From contig NZ_LT629788.1 in NCBI RefSeq assembly GCF_900105805.1, forward strand, positions 2,728,001-2,792,000: a stretch of DNA of 64,000 nucleotides, read 5' to 3'. Position numbers and translations under genes: made by a program. The notes beneath the pieces are model-generated. The model ran no database searches. It saw only the letters and a list, made by a program, of their open reading frames with translations, and was not told where the DNA came from. The stretch's first letter is position 1, and each line of letters opens with the position of its first letter. The DNA is from Pseudomonas moraviensis. Lineage in GTDB: Bacteria; Pseudomonadota; Gammaproteobacteria; Pseudomonadales; Pseudomonadaceae. This document shows, piece by piece, positions 46,465 through 55,037 of this stretch.

Positions 46465-48030
46465 ATGCGTAACAACCAGCCCATTACACAACGCGAGCGG
46501 ACCTTTCCAGCTCAGCAACGGTTGATTTCCACCACCGATGCCAAGGGCGTGATCACCTACTGCAACGACGCGTTCGTTGAAATCAGCGGGTTTTCGCGGG
46601 AGGAACTGATCCGGGCGCCGCACAATCTGGTCCGTCACCCTGACGTGCCGTCGGCGGTGTTCTCGCACATGTGGGGCACATTGAAACAAGGCTTGCCATG
46701 GATGGGCATTGTCAAGAATCGCTGCAAATCCGGTGACCACTATTGGGTTAACGCCTACGTCACGCCGGTGTTTGATGGCAGCCAGGTAATCGGTTACGAG
46801 TCGGTGCGCGTCAAACCCACCGCCGAACAGATCCGCCGCGCCGAAGCGCTCTATCAACGCATCAATCAGGGCAAGTCGGCGATTCCTTCGACGGACAAAT
46901 GGCTGCCGATCCTGCAGGACTGGTTGCCGTTCATTCTGGTCAGCCAGTTGAGCTTCATGATCGGCGCGACGCTGAACTCGCAGTGGGGCTTCGCCCTTGC
47001 CGCCGGTCTGTCGGTGCCGCTGGGCCTGATGGGCCTGCAATGGCAGCAACGCGGGCTCAAGCGCCTGCTGCGCCTCGCCGAGCAGACCACCTCCGACCCG
47101 CTGATCGCGCAGATGTACACCGACAGCCGTGGCGCCCAGGCGCGTCTGGAGATGTCGATCCTCAGCCAGGAAGCGCGCCTGAAAACCTGCCTGACCCGTC
47201 TGCAGGACACCGCCGAACACCTGACCGATCAGGCCAAGCAGTCCGACGCCCTGGCGCACAACAGCTCGACCGGCCTGGAACGCCAGCGCGTGGAAACCGA
47301 ACAGGTCGCCACCGCCGTCAACCAAATGGCCGCCACCACCCAGGAAGTCGCCAGCCACGTACAACGCACCGCTGACGCCACCCAGGAAGCCAACCGCCTG
47401 ACCGGGCGCGGCCGTGACATCGCCGGGGAAACCCGCGAAGCCATTCAGCGTTTGTCCGTGGTTGTTGGGGAAACCGGCCTGACCGTGACGCAACTGGCCA
47501 AGGACAGCGACGAAATCGGCGGCGTGGTCGACGTGATCAAAGGCATCGCCGACCAGACCAACCTGCTTGCCCTTAACGCCGCCATCGAGGCTGCACGTGC
47601 CGGCGAGATGGGCCGTGGTTTTGCCGTGGTGGCTGACGAAGTTCGTCAACTGGCGCAACGCACCAGCGAATCCACCGGGCAGATTCACGCGCTGATTGCC
47701 AAGTTGCAACAGACCGCGTCCAGCGCTGTGCAAACCATGGAAGCCGGACATCGTCAGGCCGAAGAAGGCGTGGCGCGGGTACTGGAAGCGGATCAGGCCC
47801 TGGTCGGGATCAGTGAAGCGGTGGCCAACATCACCGACATGACCACACAGATTGCTGCCGCGACCGAAGAGCAAAGTGCCGTGGCTGAAGAAATCAGCCG
47901 CAACATCAGCAATATCTCGGAACTGGCGGATCAGACGTCGGAACAGGCGCATAACTCGGCGTTGCTGAGTGAAGAGCTGACCAAGACGGCCAACACGCAG
48001 TACTCGTTGGTAGAGCGGTTTAACCGCTGA
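46465..48030 (+). CDS. Aer-like methyl-accepting chemotaxis protein with PAS sensor
   Basis: 521 residues. An N-terminal PAS domain (about 15-120; TDAKGVITYCNDAFVEISGF) is followed by two hydrophobic segments (about 150-195) and a long coiled signalling domain with the hairpin-tip motif DQTNLLALNAAIEAARAGE near residue 365. No large periplasmic domain is present, so it senses internally, like the E. coli aerotaxis receptor Aer with FAD-PAS. The upstream FliA-type promoter fits co-expression with the flagellar system. A strong terminator follows. Confidence 0.9.
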   Translation: MRNNQPITQRERTFPAQQRLISTTDAKGVITYCNDAFVEISGFSREELIRAPHNLVRHPDVPSAVFSHMWGTLKQGLPWMGIVKNRCKSGDHYWVNAYVTPVFDGSQVIGYESVRVKPTAEQIRRAEALYQRINQGKSAIPSTDKWLPILQDWLPFILVSQLSFMIGATLNSQWGFALAAGLSVPLGLMGLQWQQRGLKRLLRLAEQTTSDPLIAQMYTDSRGAQARLEMSILSQEARLKTCLTRLQDTAEHLTDQAKQSDALAHNSSTGLERQRVETEQVATAVNQMAATTQEVASHVQRTADATQEANRLTGRGRDIAGETREAIQRLSVVVGETGLTVTQLAKDSDEIGGVVDVIKGIADQTNLLALNAAIEAARAGEMGRGFAVVADEVRQLAQRTSESTGQIHALIAKLQQTASSAVQTMEAGHRQAEEGVARVLEADQALVGISEAVANITDMTTQIAAATEEQSAVAEEISRNISNISELADQTSEQAHNSALLSEELTKTANTQYSLVERFNR

Positions 48031-48048
48031 TTGAACTGGCGATAACAA

Positions 48049-48083
48049 AAAACCCGGAGAGCGAGAGCTTCCGGGTTTTTTGT
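48049..48083 (+). terminator. Rho-independent terminator after the chemoreceptor
   Basis: AACCCGGA(GA)GC-GAGA-GCTTCCGGGTT followed by TTTTTGTTG, about 20 bp after the stop. Confidence 0.88.
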
Positions 48084-48099
48084 TGTGTCATTGAATATC

Positions 48100-48256
48100 T
48101 CCCCCCTCACCCCAAGGGGGGCGAGGGGGAAAGGGAGCCGATCTCTGTGCATTTCAGAATTTGAGTTCGACTCGGTATCTCAAGTCGGCGTACCTCGCAC
48201 ATACACCTCGGTCAGTCCCCTCTACCTCTGGGAGAGGGTTAGGGTGAGGGCTGGCC
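48100..48256. repeat. Dispersed palindromic repeat with CCCTCACCC ends
   Basis: Bounded by CCCCCCTCACCCCAAGGGGG (48103) and GGGAGAGGGTTAGGGTGAGGG (to 48251). Its core (GATCTCTGTGCATTTCAG..., CGAGTCGAA region) is related in inverse orientation to 8646-8795. Same family as the blocks at 50456 and 62525. Confidence 0.7.
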
Positions 48257-48265
48257 CAATAACTA

Positions 48266-48616
48266 CTAAGGCAACTTCAGCTTGTCCAGCAGCCGATTGA
48301 CCAACAGTTCGTTCAGCATGATCACCTGTTGCAGCGCCAGCAGTGGTTTGCGTTCCGGGCCGCCGATTGAGTTGGCGATGTTACCGGCCATGGCATGGGC
48401 GTAGGAAAGCGACTCGCAAGCCTCGACCAGCAGGGTTTCGTCATCCAGCGTGGGGTCTACAACATAGACGGGGCGATATTTTGGCGAGCTTGGTGGAGCG
48501 CCTAGATCTTCAGGTTTGAGGTAGTAGTCGAGAGCGCGGTCGGTGGCCTCTTTGACTTTTTGCGAGTCGAGATCGGGGCCGTGGGGGGTTGGCGGGTTGG
48601 GGGTTACTTTGAACAT
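48266..48616 (-). CDS. DUF6124-type small protein, copy A
   Basis: 116 residues starting MFKVTPNPPTP, preceded by GGAG. It has a proline-rich N-terminus, then a helical region (EATDRALDYYL) and a conserved tail (LSYAHAMAGNIANSIGG and LALQQVIMLNELLVNRLLDKL). I recognise the Pseudomonas DUF6124 (formerly DUF3077-like) family; function unknown. It is about 90 percent identical to copy B at 49676-50029, and both carry the same 300-nt leader upstream. An in-frame upstream extension lies in that leader and is in a different frame in copy B, so the start at 48616 was chosen. Confidence 0.8.
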   Translation of the reverse strand: MFKVTPNPPTPHGPDLDSQKVKEATDRALDYYLKPEDLGAPPSSPKYRPVYVVDPTLDDETLLVEACESLSYAHAMAGNIANSIGGPERKPLLALQQVIMLNELLVNRLLDKLKLP

Positions 48617-48639
48617 GGGCGTACTCCGGTTTCGAATAT

Positions 48640-48955
48640 TGGGAGCCAACACCCTCGCTACCAAACGAAAGGTGGTGGTCATACGCAGGTTGGTAGACCG
48701 GTCGAAACAGGAAACCCGGCGCTCACAAAGGAGCCCCACGCATGCCCACCATAAAAGCCGAGCCCCGAATCGGGACTGCATACGGTGACGCTATACAACG
48801 GTTTCGACGCGGGCTACCAAACCCCATCACTGTTTTCCAGTGACCAAGAAACGATATAGCCAACCTCATAGCCGCGTAAGCCGGCGGATTCTGGCGTACG
48901 CGTAGGCAACGGCGCAAGGAGTTGTAGCCGGGATGGCGTAACGGATCGTGTAGTT
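48640..48955 (-). ncRNA. Candidate structured leader RNA upstream of DUF6124 copy A
   Basis: Conserved with 50055-50378. An outer helix TTGGTAG (48695-48701)/CTACCAA (48814-48820) and an inner helix TCGAAAC (48702-48708 region)/GTTTCGA (48801-48807) close a loop of about 90 nt. A TCACTG/CAGTGA hairpin and a CACC...GGTG hairpin lie on either side. The inner helix is kept in the other copy with different bases. Boundaries are approximate and it is not matched to a named RNA family. Confidence 0.45.
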
Positions 48956-49036
48956 TAAACGTGGGAATTTGAAGATGTTTAATTGCTGGGATTGCCTCTG
49001 ACAGGCAGGTGGTTTGATGTCGTCTGGAAGGGAGCT

Positions 49037-49128
49037 TTCGCGAGCAGGCTCGCTCCTACACTGGATCTGCGCCAATCACAAATTATGCTCCCGACACCGA
49101 GCCCCTGTAGGAGTGAGCCTGCTCGCGA
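49037..49128. repeat. REPIN, GAGCCTGCTCGCGA family
   Basis: TTCGCGAGCAGGCTCGCTCC (49037-49060) is inverted at 49106-49128. It lies in the non-coding stretch between the leader of DUF6124 copy A and copy B. Confidence 0.85.
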
Positions 49129-49269
49129 TGAGGCCTTCTTTGCCGACAACGATCTCACTTAAGCACTGCAGAAACTGCCTACAACTGCGCCAGAATACGC
49201 CGACTGGTGCGGGTTGAGGCCAGGTTCTATCGTTTGCCGTTCGCTACTCAATCACGCAGACCGGCCAGC

Positions 49270-49413
49270 ATGAATACAACCCCCGCCCGAAAACCCGCTA
49301 AACAAAAAATTCGAAATGAGCTGACATTCCTTGATGTTCGGCAGGCCGCACGTGATGGGCAGAACGTGTTCGATAAATTTGTGATCACTGGCAGGCTACC
49401 CATCACCAGATGA
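49270..49413 (+). CDS. Possible small protein, unsupported by family
   Basis: 47 residues from MNTTPARK; an upstream in-frame start at 49207 would give 68. It is basic with an amphipathic middle (LTFLDVRQAARDGQNVFDKF). The interval 49200-49410 is one of the few parts of this stretch without REP sequence. No ribosome site stands out. It could be chance. Confidence 0.25.
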   Translation: MNTTPARKPAKQKIRNELTFLDVRQAARDGQNVFDKFVITGRLPITR

Positions 49414-49416
49414 ATC

Positions 49417-49484
49417 AAAAAGATCGCAGCCTTCCGCAGCTCCTGCACGGTTACTGCAGGAGCTGCCGAAGGCTGCGATCTTTT
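49417..49484. repeat. Long palindromic REPIN (AAGATCGCAGCC family)
   Basis: 49417-49446 (AAAAGATCGCAGCCTTCCGC...) is inverted at 49455-49484 with one mismatch and an 8-nt loop; it could also act as a terminator with the TTTT end. Confidence 0.85.
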
Positions 49485-49493
49485 GATCTTGGA

Positions 49494-49525
49494 AGCCCGG
49501 AAGCGCAAGCTTCCGGGCTATTTAT
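49494..49525. terminator. Strong hairpin with GCAA tetraloop
   Basis: AGCCCGGAAGC-GCAA-GCTTCCGGGCT (49494-49519) followed by ATTTATT: 11-bp perfect stem. Which transcript it ends is unclear; the small ORF at 49270 is the only candidate upstream on the + strand. Confidence 0.6.
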
Positions 49526-49560
49526 TACCTGTCTTAATTTGATGTCGCTTGGCAGATCGC

Positions 49561-49654
49561 TTTCGCGAGCAGGCTCGCTCCCACCGGGATCATTTTCGAG
49601 CACAAAGAAGGTGGCTACCGCTAATCCAATGTGGGAGCGAGCCTGCTCGCGAAA
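49561..49654. repeat. REPIN, GAGCCTGCTCGCGA family
   Basis: TTTCGCGAGCAGGCTCGCTC (49561-49584) and its exact inverse at 49631-49654; immediately followed by the end of DUF6124 copy B. Confidence 0.88.
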
Positions 49655-49675
49655 AAGCCATGACAACCAGCGTAA

Positions 49676-50029
49676 TTATTGAGGCAACTTCAGCTTGTCC
49701 AGCAGCCGATTGACCAACAGTTCATTCAGCATGATCACCTGTTGCAGCGCCAGCAGTGGTTTGCGTTCCGGGCCGCCGATTGAGTTGGCGATGTTACCGG
49801 CCATGGCATGGGCGTAGGAAAGCGACTCGCAAGCCTCGACCAGCAGGGTTTCGTCACCCAGCGTGGGGTCTACAACGTAGATCGGGCGATATTTTGGTGA
49901 ACTTGGTGGAGCAGCCAGGTCTTCGGGTTTGAGGTAGTAGTCGAGGGCGCGGTCGGTGGCTTCCTGGACTTTTTGCGGATCGAGTGCGGGGTCGTGGGGG
50001 ATTGGCGGGTTGGGGGTTACTTTGAACAT
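49676..50029 (-). CDS. DUF6124-type small protein, copy B
   Basis: 117 residues, near-identical to copy A (differences mainly in the N-terminal third: IPHDPALDPQKVQEA against TPHGPDLDSQKVKEA). The start at 50029 has AGGAG 7 bases upstream. Both genes lie on the minus strand, 1410 bp apart, with REPINs between them; the duplicated unit includes gene and leader. Function unknown. Confidence 0.8.
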   Translation of the reverse strand: MFKVTPNPPIPHDPALDPQKVQEATDRALDYYLKPEDLAAPPSSPKYRPIYVVDPTLGDETLLVEACESLSYAHAMAGNIANSIGGPERKPLLALQQVIMLNELLVNRLLDKLKLPQ

Positions 50030-50054
50030 GATGAAACTCCTATCGCAGACTGAA

Positions 50055-50378
50055 GGAGCCATCACCTTCGCTAACAAACGAGGGTGGCGGCCATACGCGG
50101 GTTGGTAGACCGGCTGCAATAGGAACCCGGCGCCCGCGAACGAGCCCCACGCATGACCACCATATAAACCAAGCCCCAAAAAAGGACGGTCTGAAGGCGT
50201 AGACATACGGCCATTACAGACGGGCTACCAAACCCGATCACTGCTTTTTTTCAGTGACCGAGAAACGATATAGCCAACCTCATAGCCGTGTAAGCCGGCG
50301 GATTCTGGCGTACGCGTAGGCAACGGCGCAAGGAGTTGTAGCCGGGATGGCGTAACGGATCGTGTAGTTTAAACGCGC
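50055..50378 (-). ncRNA. Candidate structured leader RNA upstream of DUF6124 copy B
   Basis: Same layout as 48640-48955: outer helix TTGGTAG (50102-50108)/CTACCAA (50225-50231). The inner helix is CTGCAAT (50114-50120)/ATTACAG (50213-50219), which pairs on the minus-strand RNA with one G-U. The TCACTG/CAGTGA hairpin is present at about 50238-50258. Sequence from 50271 to 50378 is almost identical to that at 48850-48955. Confidence 0.45.
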
Positions 50379-50455
50379 GAACAAAATCATGTTTACACAC
50401 AGGAAATGCCGGACCGAGCACGCTTCCGGCTCTTTATCGTGTCAGCGAAATCGCC

Positions 50456-50962
50456 CCTCACCCTAACCCTCTCCCGGAGGGAGAGGGGACTGAACCGAGG
50501 TGTTTGGGAGAGCTACGCCGACGTGCAATACCGCGTTGAACTCAGGCTTTGAAAACCACACATATCGGCCCCCTCTCCCTCGGGAGAGGGCTGGGGTGAG
50601 GGGCAGCAACAACACAAATCAAAAGCCGAACATCCACGCTTTTCACCACTCAATAGGCCGAGTGTCAGCTCGCCTGCTCTTGATCTGGATCCACCGGCGA
50701 CGTCGGAAGGCTGAGTGGAGGGATTGATCCGGGGGTGGGAGCGCAGCGACCGTCTGGCGCAGCCAGACACAGCGGAAGGAGGTGCAGCGAAGCAAACCGG
50801 AGCCGCTGCGCCCGGATCGATCCCGCAGCGAAGGAACCCCGAGCCTAAGCGAGCGGGCCGAACGTAGGAGCAAGCCTTTTTGGTTACTTTTTCGGCGTTT
50901 GGAAAAAGTGACCCGCCGTCAGGGCGGAACCCTAAGGAGCCGTTACCGCAGCAACGGATATG
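50456..50962. repeat. Second copy of the composite repeat seen at 8646-9147
   Basis: 50456-50603 repeats the CCCTCACCC...GGGTGAGGGG palindromic block, and 50636-50962 repeats 8820-9147 almost base for base, ending CAGCAACGGATATGC. A third, shorter CCCTCTCCC...GGGAAAGGGAG block lies at 50991-51030. The interval 50379-51067 is otherwise empty of genes. Confidence 0.85.
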
Positions 50963-51067
50963 CCCCCAAAAGCATGATCAACAGCTACCCCGACCCTCTC
51001 CCCCAAGGGGGCGAGGGGGAAAGGGAGCAGATCTTCATGCAACGCAAAATCCCGGCCCGGCTCAAAA

Positions 51068-51748
51068 TCAGTCACGGAGAAATTCAGCCACCTTCTGCGC
51101 AGCACCCGCCAAATGATCGGAATGCGTAAAGCCAGAAGCCTTGAGCGGCTTCAAATCATGATCCCCCGCCGCCAGCCACATCACCTCAATACTCGGTGAC
51201 AAGGTGTAAGCCTCGACAGCTTCACGATTACCCAGAGCATCCCGCTCCCCCTGCACAATCAACGTCCGCGTGCGCAACAAAGCCAAATGCTCCACCCGCG
51301 GTTTCTCCCGCTTCCCAGCCGCATAAAACGGATAGCCCAGACACACCAACCCATCAGCCCCCAACTCATCCGCCACCAGACTCGCCATCCGCCCGCCCAT
51401 CGACTTGCCGCCAATCGCCAACCGCCCAGCGACATGACGCCGCACCACCGCAAACACCTCACGCCAACACTCCTGCAATTTCCCAGCAGGATTCGGCGGC
51501 CGCTTTACCCCATCCACCCGCCGCTGCGCCATATAAGGAAACTCAAACCGCAACACATTCACCCCAAGCCCGGCAAGGCGCCCAGCCATGTCATTCATCC
51601 AGTCACTATCCATCGGCGCCCCCGCTCCATGCGCAAGGATCAGAGTCGCAAAAGCCTCACCAACAGCGGCATCCCACAGCCACCCATGATCACGCACACA
51701 CTGCGCCCATTGATCCCCGTCAATACTGGCCTTGTGCTGTTTGTCCAT
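51068..51748 (-). CDS. KANL3/Tex30-type alpha/beta-hydrolase
   Basis: 226 residues from the ATG at 51748 (MDKQHK; the longer reading frame starts inside the ccoN upstream region). Motifs: HGAGAP near residue 42 (oxyanion), GGKSMGGRMAS near 115 (nucleophile Ser), LIVQGERDALG near 170 (acid) and GDHDLKP near 195 (histidine). Cytoplasmic serine hydrolase of unknown substrate. It is divergent from ccoN copy 2, and an ANR box lies within its first codons. Confidence 0.85.
   Translation of the reverse strand: MDKQHKASIDGDQWAQCVRDHGWLWDAAVGEAFATLILAHGAGAPMDSDWMNDMAGRLAGLGVNVLRFEFPYMAQRRVDGVKRPPNPAGKLQECWREVFAVVRRHVAGRLAIGGKSMGGRMASLVADELGADGLVCLGYPFYAAGKREKPRVEHLALLRTRTLIVQGERDALGNREAVEAYTLSPSIEVMWLAAGDHDLKPLKASGFTHSDHLAGAAQKVAEFLRD
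51710..51723 (+). promoter_or_regulatory. ANR (FNR-type) box upstream of ccoNOQP copy 2
   Basis: TTGAT-CCCC-GTCAA is a full match to the ANR/FNR pattern, 117 bp before the ccoN start. It lies inside the 5' end of the divergent hydrolase gene. A TATAAC element at 51772-51777 could be the -10. This marks the first cco operon as the low-oxygen-induced one. Confidence 0.75.
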
Positions 51749-51840
51749 GCTTGCCTCGCTTTTAGTCTGCCTATAACTCCAGGCGAAGGATTCGCGCCGT
51801 TTACGCGCGCTCACTTCGGCTGAACCGTGGATGGGGAACC

Positions 51841-53265
51841 ATGAACACTTCTATCAGTACCGCCTACAACTACAAGGTGGTCCGCCAATTCGCCATTATG
51901 ACGGTGGTGTGGGGCATCGTCGGCATGGGCCTCGGGGTTTTTCTCGCGGCGCAATTGGTCTGGCCGGAACTCAACTTCAATCTGCCCTGGACCAGTTTCG
52001 GCCGTCTGCGCCCGCTGCACACCAACGCTGTGATCTTCGCCTTCGGTGGCTGCGCGCTGTTCGCCAGCTCTTTCTACTCGGTGCAACGCACCTGCCAAAC
52101 GCAATTGTTCGCGCCGCAAATCGCCGCGTTCTGCTTCTGGGGCTGGCAACTGGTGATCCTGCTGGCGGCGATCAGCCTGCCGCTGGGTTACACCAGTTCC
52201 AAGGAATACGCCGAGCTGGAATGGCCGATCGACATCCTCATCACCATCGTCTGGGTCGCCTACGCCATTGTGTTCTTCGGCACGATCATGCAGCGCAAGA
52301 CCAAACACATCTATGTCGGCAATTGGTTCTTCGGCGCGTTCATCATTACCGTGGCGATTCTGCACATCGTCAACAATCTTGAGTTGCCGGTGAGTTTCAC
52401 CAAGTCCTATTCGGTTTACGCCGGTGCCACCGACGCGATGGTGCAATGGTGGTACGGCCACAACGCTGTGGGCTTTTTCCTCACCGCCGGCTTCCTCGGC
52501 ATGATGTATTACTTCGTGCCGAAACAGGCCGAGCGTCCGGTGTACTCGTATCGCCTGTCGATCGTGCACTTCTGGGCCTTGATCACCCTGTACATCTGGG
52601 CCGGCCCGCACCACTTGCACTACACCGCGCTGCCGGACTGGGCACAGTCGCTGGGCATGGTGATGTCACTGATTCTGCTGGCACCGAGCTGGGGCGGCAT
52701 GATCAACGGCATGATGACCCTCTCGGGCGCCTGGCATAAGTTGCGCAGCGATCCGATCCTGCGCTTCCTCGTGGTGTCGCTGGCGTTCTACGGCATGTCG
52801 ACCTTCGAAGGGCCGATGATGGCGATCAAGACCGTCAACGCCCTCTCCCACTACACCGACTGGACCATCGGCCACGTTCACGCCGGCGCGCTCGGCTGGG
52901 TGGCGATGATCTCCATCGGCGCGCTGTACCACATGATCCCGAAAATCTTCGGCAAGACGCAGATGCACAGCGTCGGCCTGATCAACGCGCATTTCTGGCT
53001 CGCGACCATCGGCACCGTGCTCTACATCGCCTCGATGTGGGTCAACGGCATCGCCCAGGGCCTAATGTGGCGCGCGGTCAACGAGGACGGCACGCTGACG
53101 TATTCCTTCGTCGAAACCCTGGTGGCCAGCCATCCGGGCTTTGTCGTGCGCCTGATCGGTGGGGCGATTTTCCTCAGCGGCATGTTGCTGATGGCTTACA
53201 ACACCTGGCGCACCGTGCGGGCCTCGCAGCCTGCTGAAGTCGTCGCTGCCGCGCAGATGGCCTGA
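51841..53265 (+). CDS. ccoN: cbb3-type cytochrome c oxidase subunit I, copy 2
   Basis: 474 residues, 12 predicted membrane helices, haem-copper oxidase catalytic subunit. The CuB histidines lie in WAGPHHLHYT near residue 257 and the active-site histidine region YGHNAVGF near 205; haem ligands are in HTNAVIFAFGG and VHAGALGW. It reduces oxygen to water at high affinity in the inner membrane. GGGGA lies before the ATG. It is more than 85 percent similar to copy 1 at 55518. Position and ANR box correspond to the P. aeruginosa ccoN2 operon. Confidence 0.96.
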   Translation: MNTSISTAYNYKVVRQFAIMTVVWGIVGMGLGVFLAAQLVWPELNFNLPWTSFGRLRPLHTNAVIFAFGGCALFASSFYSVQRTCQTQLFAPQIAAFCFWGWQLVILLAAISLPLGYTSSKEYAELEWPIDILITIVWVAYAIVFFGTIMQRKTKHIYVGNWFFGAFIITVAILHIVNNLELPVSFTKSYSVYAGATDAMVQWWYGHNAVGFFLTAGFLGMMYYFVPKQAERPVYSYRLSIVHFWALITLYIWAGPHHLHYTALPDWAQSLGMVMSLILLAPSWGGMINGMMTLSGAWHKLRSDPILRFLVVSLAFYGMSTFEGPMMAIKTVNALSHYTDWTIGHVHAGALGWVAMISIGALYHMIPKIFGKTQMHSVGLINAHFWLATIGTVLYIASMWVNGIAQGLMWRAVNEDGTLTYSFVETLVASHPGFVVRLIGGAIFLSGMLLMAYNTWRTVRASQPAEVVAAAQMA

Positions 53266-53275
53266 GGAGTCCGCC

Positions 53276-53884
53276 ATGAAACACGAAACCATTGAAAAGA
53301 ACGTCGGCCTGCTGATGCTGCTGATGGTGTTCGCCGTGAGCATCGGCGGCCTGACCCAGATCGTCCCGCTGTTCTTCCAGGACGTCACCAACAAACCGGT
53401 GGAGGGCATGAAGCCCTACACCGCGCTGCAACTGGAAGGCCGCGACATCTATATCCGCGAAGGCTGCGTCGGTTGCCACTCGCAGATGATCCGCCCGTTC
53501 CGCGCCGAAACCGAACGCTACGGGCACTATTCGGTGGCCGGCGAAAGCGTCTGGGATCACCCGTTCCTGTGGGGTTCGAAACGTACCGGGCCGGACCTCG
53601 CCCGGGTTGGCGCGCGCTACTCGGATGACTGGCACCGCGCGCACTTGTACAACCCGCGCAACGTCGTGCCGGAATCGAAGATGCCGGCTTATCCATGGCT
53701 GGTCACCCAGGCCGTCGACAGCAGCCACACCGAAACCAAGCTGAAAACCATGCGCACCCTCGGCGTGCCGTACACCGACGACGACATCAGCGGCGCGGTC
53801 GCCAGCCTCAAGGGCAAGACCGAAATGGACGCCCTCGTTTCCTATCTGCAAGTGCTCGGCACTGCGATCAAGAGCAAGAGGTGA
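53276..53884 (+). CDS. ccoO: cbb3 oxidase subunit II (monohaem cytochrome c), copy 2
   Basis: 202 residues: an N-terminal membrane anchor (about 12-33) and a periplasmic cytochrome c domain with the haem motif CVGCH near residue 64. It passes electrons from CcoP to CcoN. It lies 10 bp after ccoN and is nearly identical to copy 1 through the GHYSVAGESVWDHPF region, diverging after about residue 140. Confidence 0.96.
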   Translation: MKHETIEKNVGLLMLLMVFAVSIGGLTQIVPLFFQDVTNKPVEGMKPYTALQLEGRDIYIREGCVGCHSQMIRPFRAETERYGHYSVAGESVWDHPFLWGSKRTGPDLARVGARYSDDWHRAHLYNPRNVVPESKMPAYPWLVTQAVDSSHTETKLKTMRTLGVPYTDDDISGAVASLKGKTEMDALVSYLQVLGTAIKSKR

Positions 53885-53889
53885 GCACG

Positions 53890-54087
53890 ATGATCTTTGA
53901 GATGAGTGCAGGCCTGATCCGCGGCCTCGGCACGGTCGTGGTGTTCGTCGCCTTCGTTGGTTTGACGCTTTGGGTGTTCAACCGCAAGCGCACCCCGGAG
54001 TTTGCCGAAGCACGTCTGCTGCCGTTCGCCGATGAACCGCAACCTGACACTACCCAAGCACCTGAAACAAGGAGTACCCGGCCATGA
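53890..54087 (+). CDS. ccoQ: cbb3 oxidase subunit CcoQ, copy 2
   Basis: 65 residues with a single membrane helix (GLGTVVVFVAFVGLTLWVF) and a short cytoplasmic tail. CcoQ stabilises the cbb3 complex. It starts 5 bp after ccoO and overlaps ccoP by 4 bases. Confidence 0.9.
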   Translation: MIFEMSAGLIRGLGTVVVFVAFVGLTLWVFNRKRTPEFAEARLLPFADEPQPDTTQAPETRSTRP

Positions 54088-55037
54088 CCACCTTCTGGAG
54101 TACGTGGATCTGCGTACTGACCATTGGCAGCCTGATCGGCCTGACGTGGCTGCTGATCGGCACCCGCCGGGGCGAGACCAAGGGCAGCGTCGACCAGACA
54201 ATGGGCCACAGCTTTGACGGCATCGAGGAATACGACAATCCGCTGCCGCAGTGGTGGTTCATGCTGTTCGCCGGCACGCTGGTGTTCTCGGTGGGCTATC
54301 TGATTCTGTATCCGGGCCTGGGCAACTGGAAAGGCATCCTGCCCGGTTACGAGGATGGCTGGACCGGCGTGCACGAGTGGGAAAAGGAGATGAACAAGGC
54401 GGACGCCCGGTTCGGGCCGATCTTCGCCAAATTCGCTGCCATGCCCGTGGAAGAAGTGGCCAAAGATCCGCAGGCGCTGAAAATGGGCGGTCGCTTGTTC
54501 GCCTCCAACTGCTCGGTGTGCCACGGCTCCGACGCCAAGGGCGCATTCGGCTTCCCTAACCTCGCCGACAGCGACTGGCGCTGGGGCGGCGAGGCCGAGA
54601 CGATCAAGACCACCATCCTGGGCGGACGGATGGCGGCGATGCCGGCCTGGGGCGAAGTACTCGGTGAAGCCGGGGTGAAAAACGTCGCAGCCTACGTGCG
54701 CCACGAGTTGGCCGGCCTGCCGCTACCCGCCGACAGCAAGGCGGATCTGCAAGCCGGGCAGCAAGCGTTCAGCACCACTTGCGTGGCGTGCCACGGCGCA
54801 ACTGGCCAAGGCACCCCCGCGATGGGCGCACCGAATCTTACCCATCCGGCCGGCTTCATCTATGGCACCAGTCTGACCCAACTGGAGCAAACCATTCGCC
54901 ATGGTCGCCAAGGACACATGCCGGCGCAGAACGAGTTGTTGGGCAACGATAAAGTGCAATTGCTTGCCGCCTATGTGTACAGCCTTAGCCACGGATTGAA
55001 TACAGAACGAATGGCAAGTGAAGACATAAAGAAATAA
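54084..55037 (+). CDS. ccoP: cbb3 oxidase subunit III (dihaem cytochrome c), copy 2
   Basis: 317 residues with two N-terminal membrane helices (about 5-22 and 58-78) and two cytochrome c domains with haem motifs CSVCH near residue 143 and CVACH near 234. It accepts electrons from soluble cytochromes. The linker after the second helix is about 14 residues shorter than in copy 1. It ends the first cco operon; a CTGCCGC/GCGGCAG hairpin follows at 55054-55079. Confidence 0.96.
   Translation: MTTFWSTWICVLTIGSLIGLTWLLIGTRRGETKGSVDQTMGHSFDGIEEYDNPLPQWWFMLFAGTLVFSVGYLILYPGLGNWKGILPGYEDGWTGVHEWEKEMNKADARFGPIFAKFAAMPVEEVAKDPQALKMGGRLFASNCSVCHGSDAKGAFGFPNLADSDWRWGGEAETIKTTILGGRMAAMPAWGEVLGEAGVKNVAAYVRHELAGLPLPADSKADLQAGQQAFSTTCVACHGATGQGTPAMGAPNLTHPAGFIYGTSLTQLEQTIRHGRQGHMPAQNELLGNDKVQLLAAYVYSLSHGLNTERMASEDIKK

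Noticed and set aside
48617..48781. N-terminal extension of DUF6124 copy A (and 50030-50206 for copy B)
   Set aside because: The two upstream extensions are read in different frames of the same conserved DNA, so they are not a conserved protein segment. The MFKVTP start with its own Shine-Dalgarno is used instead.
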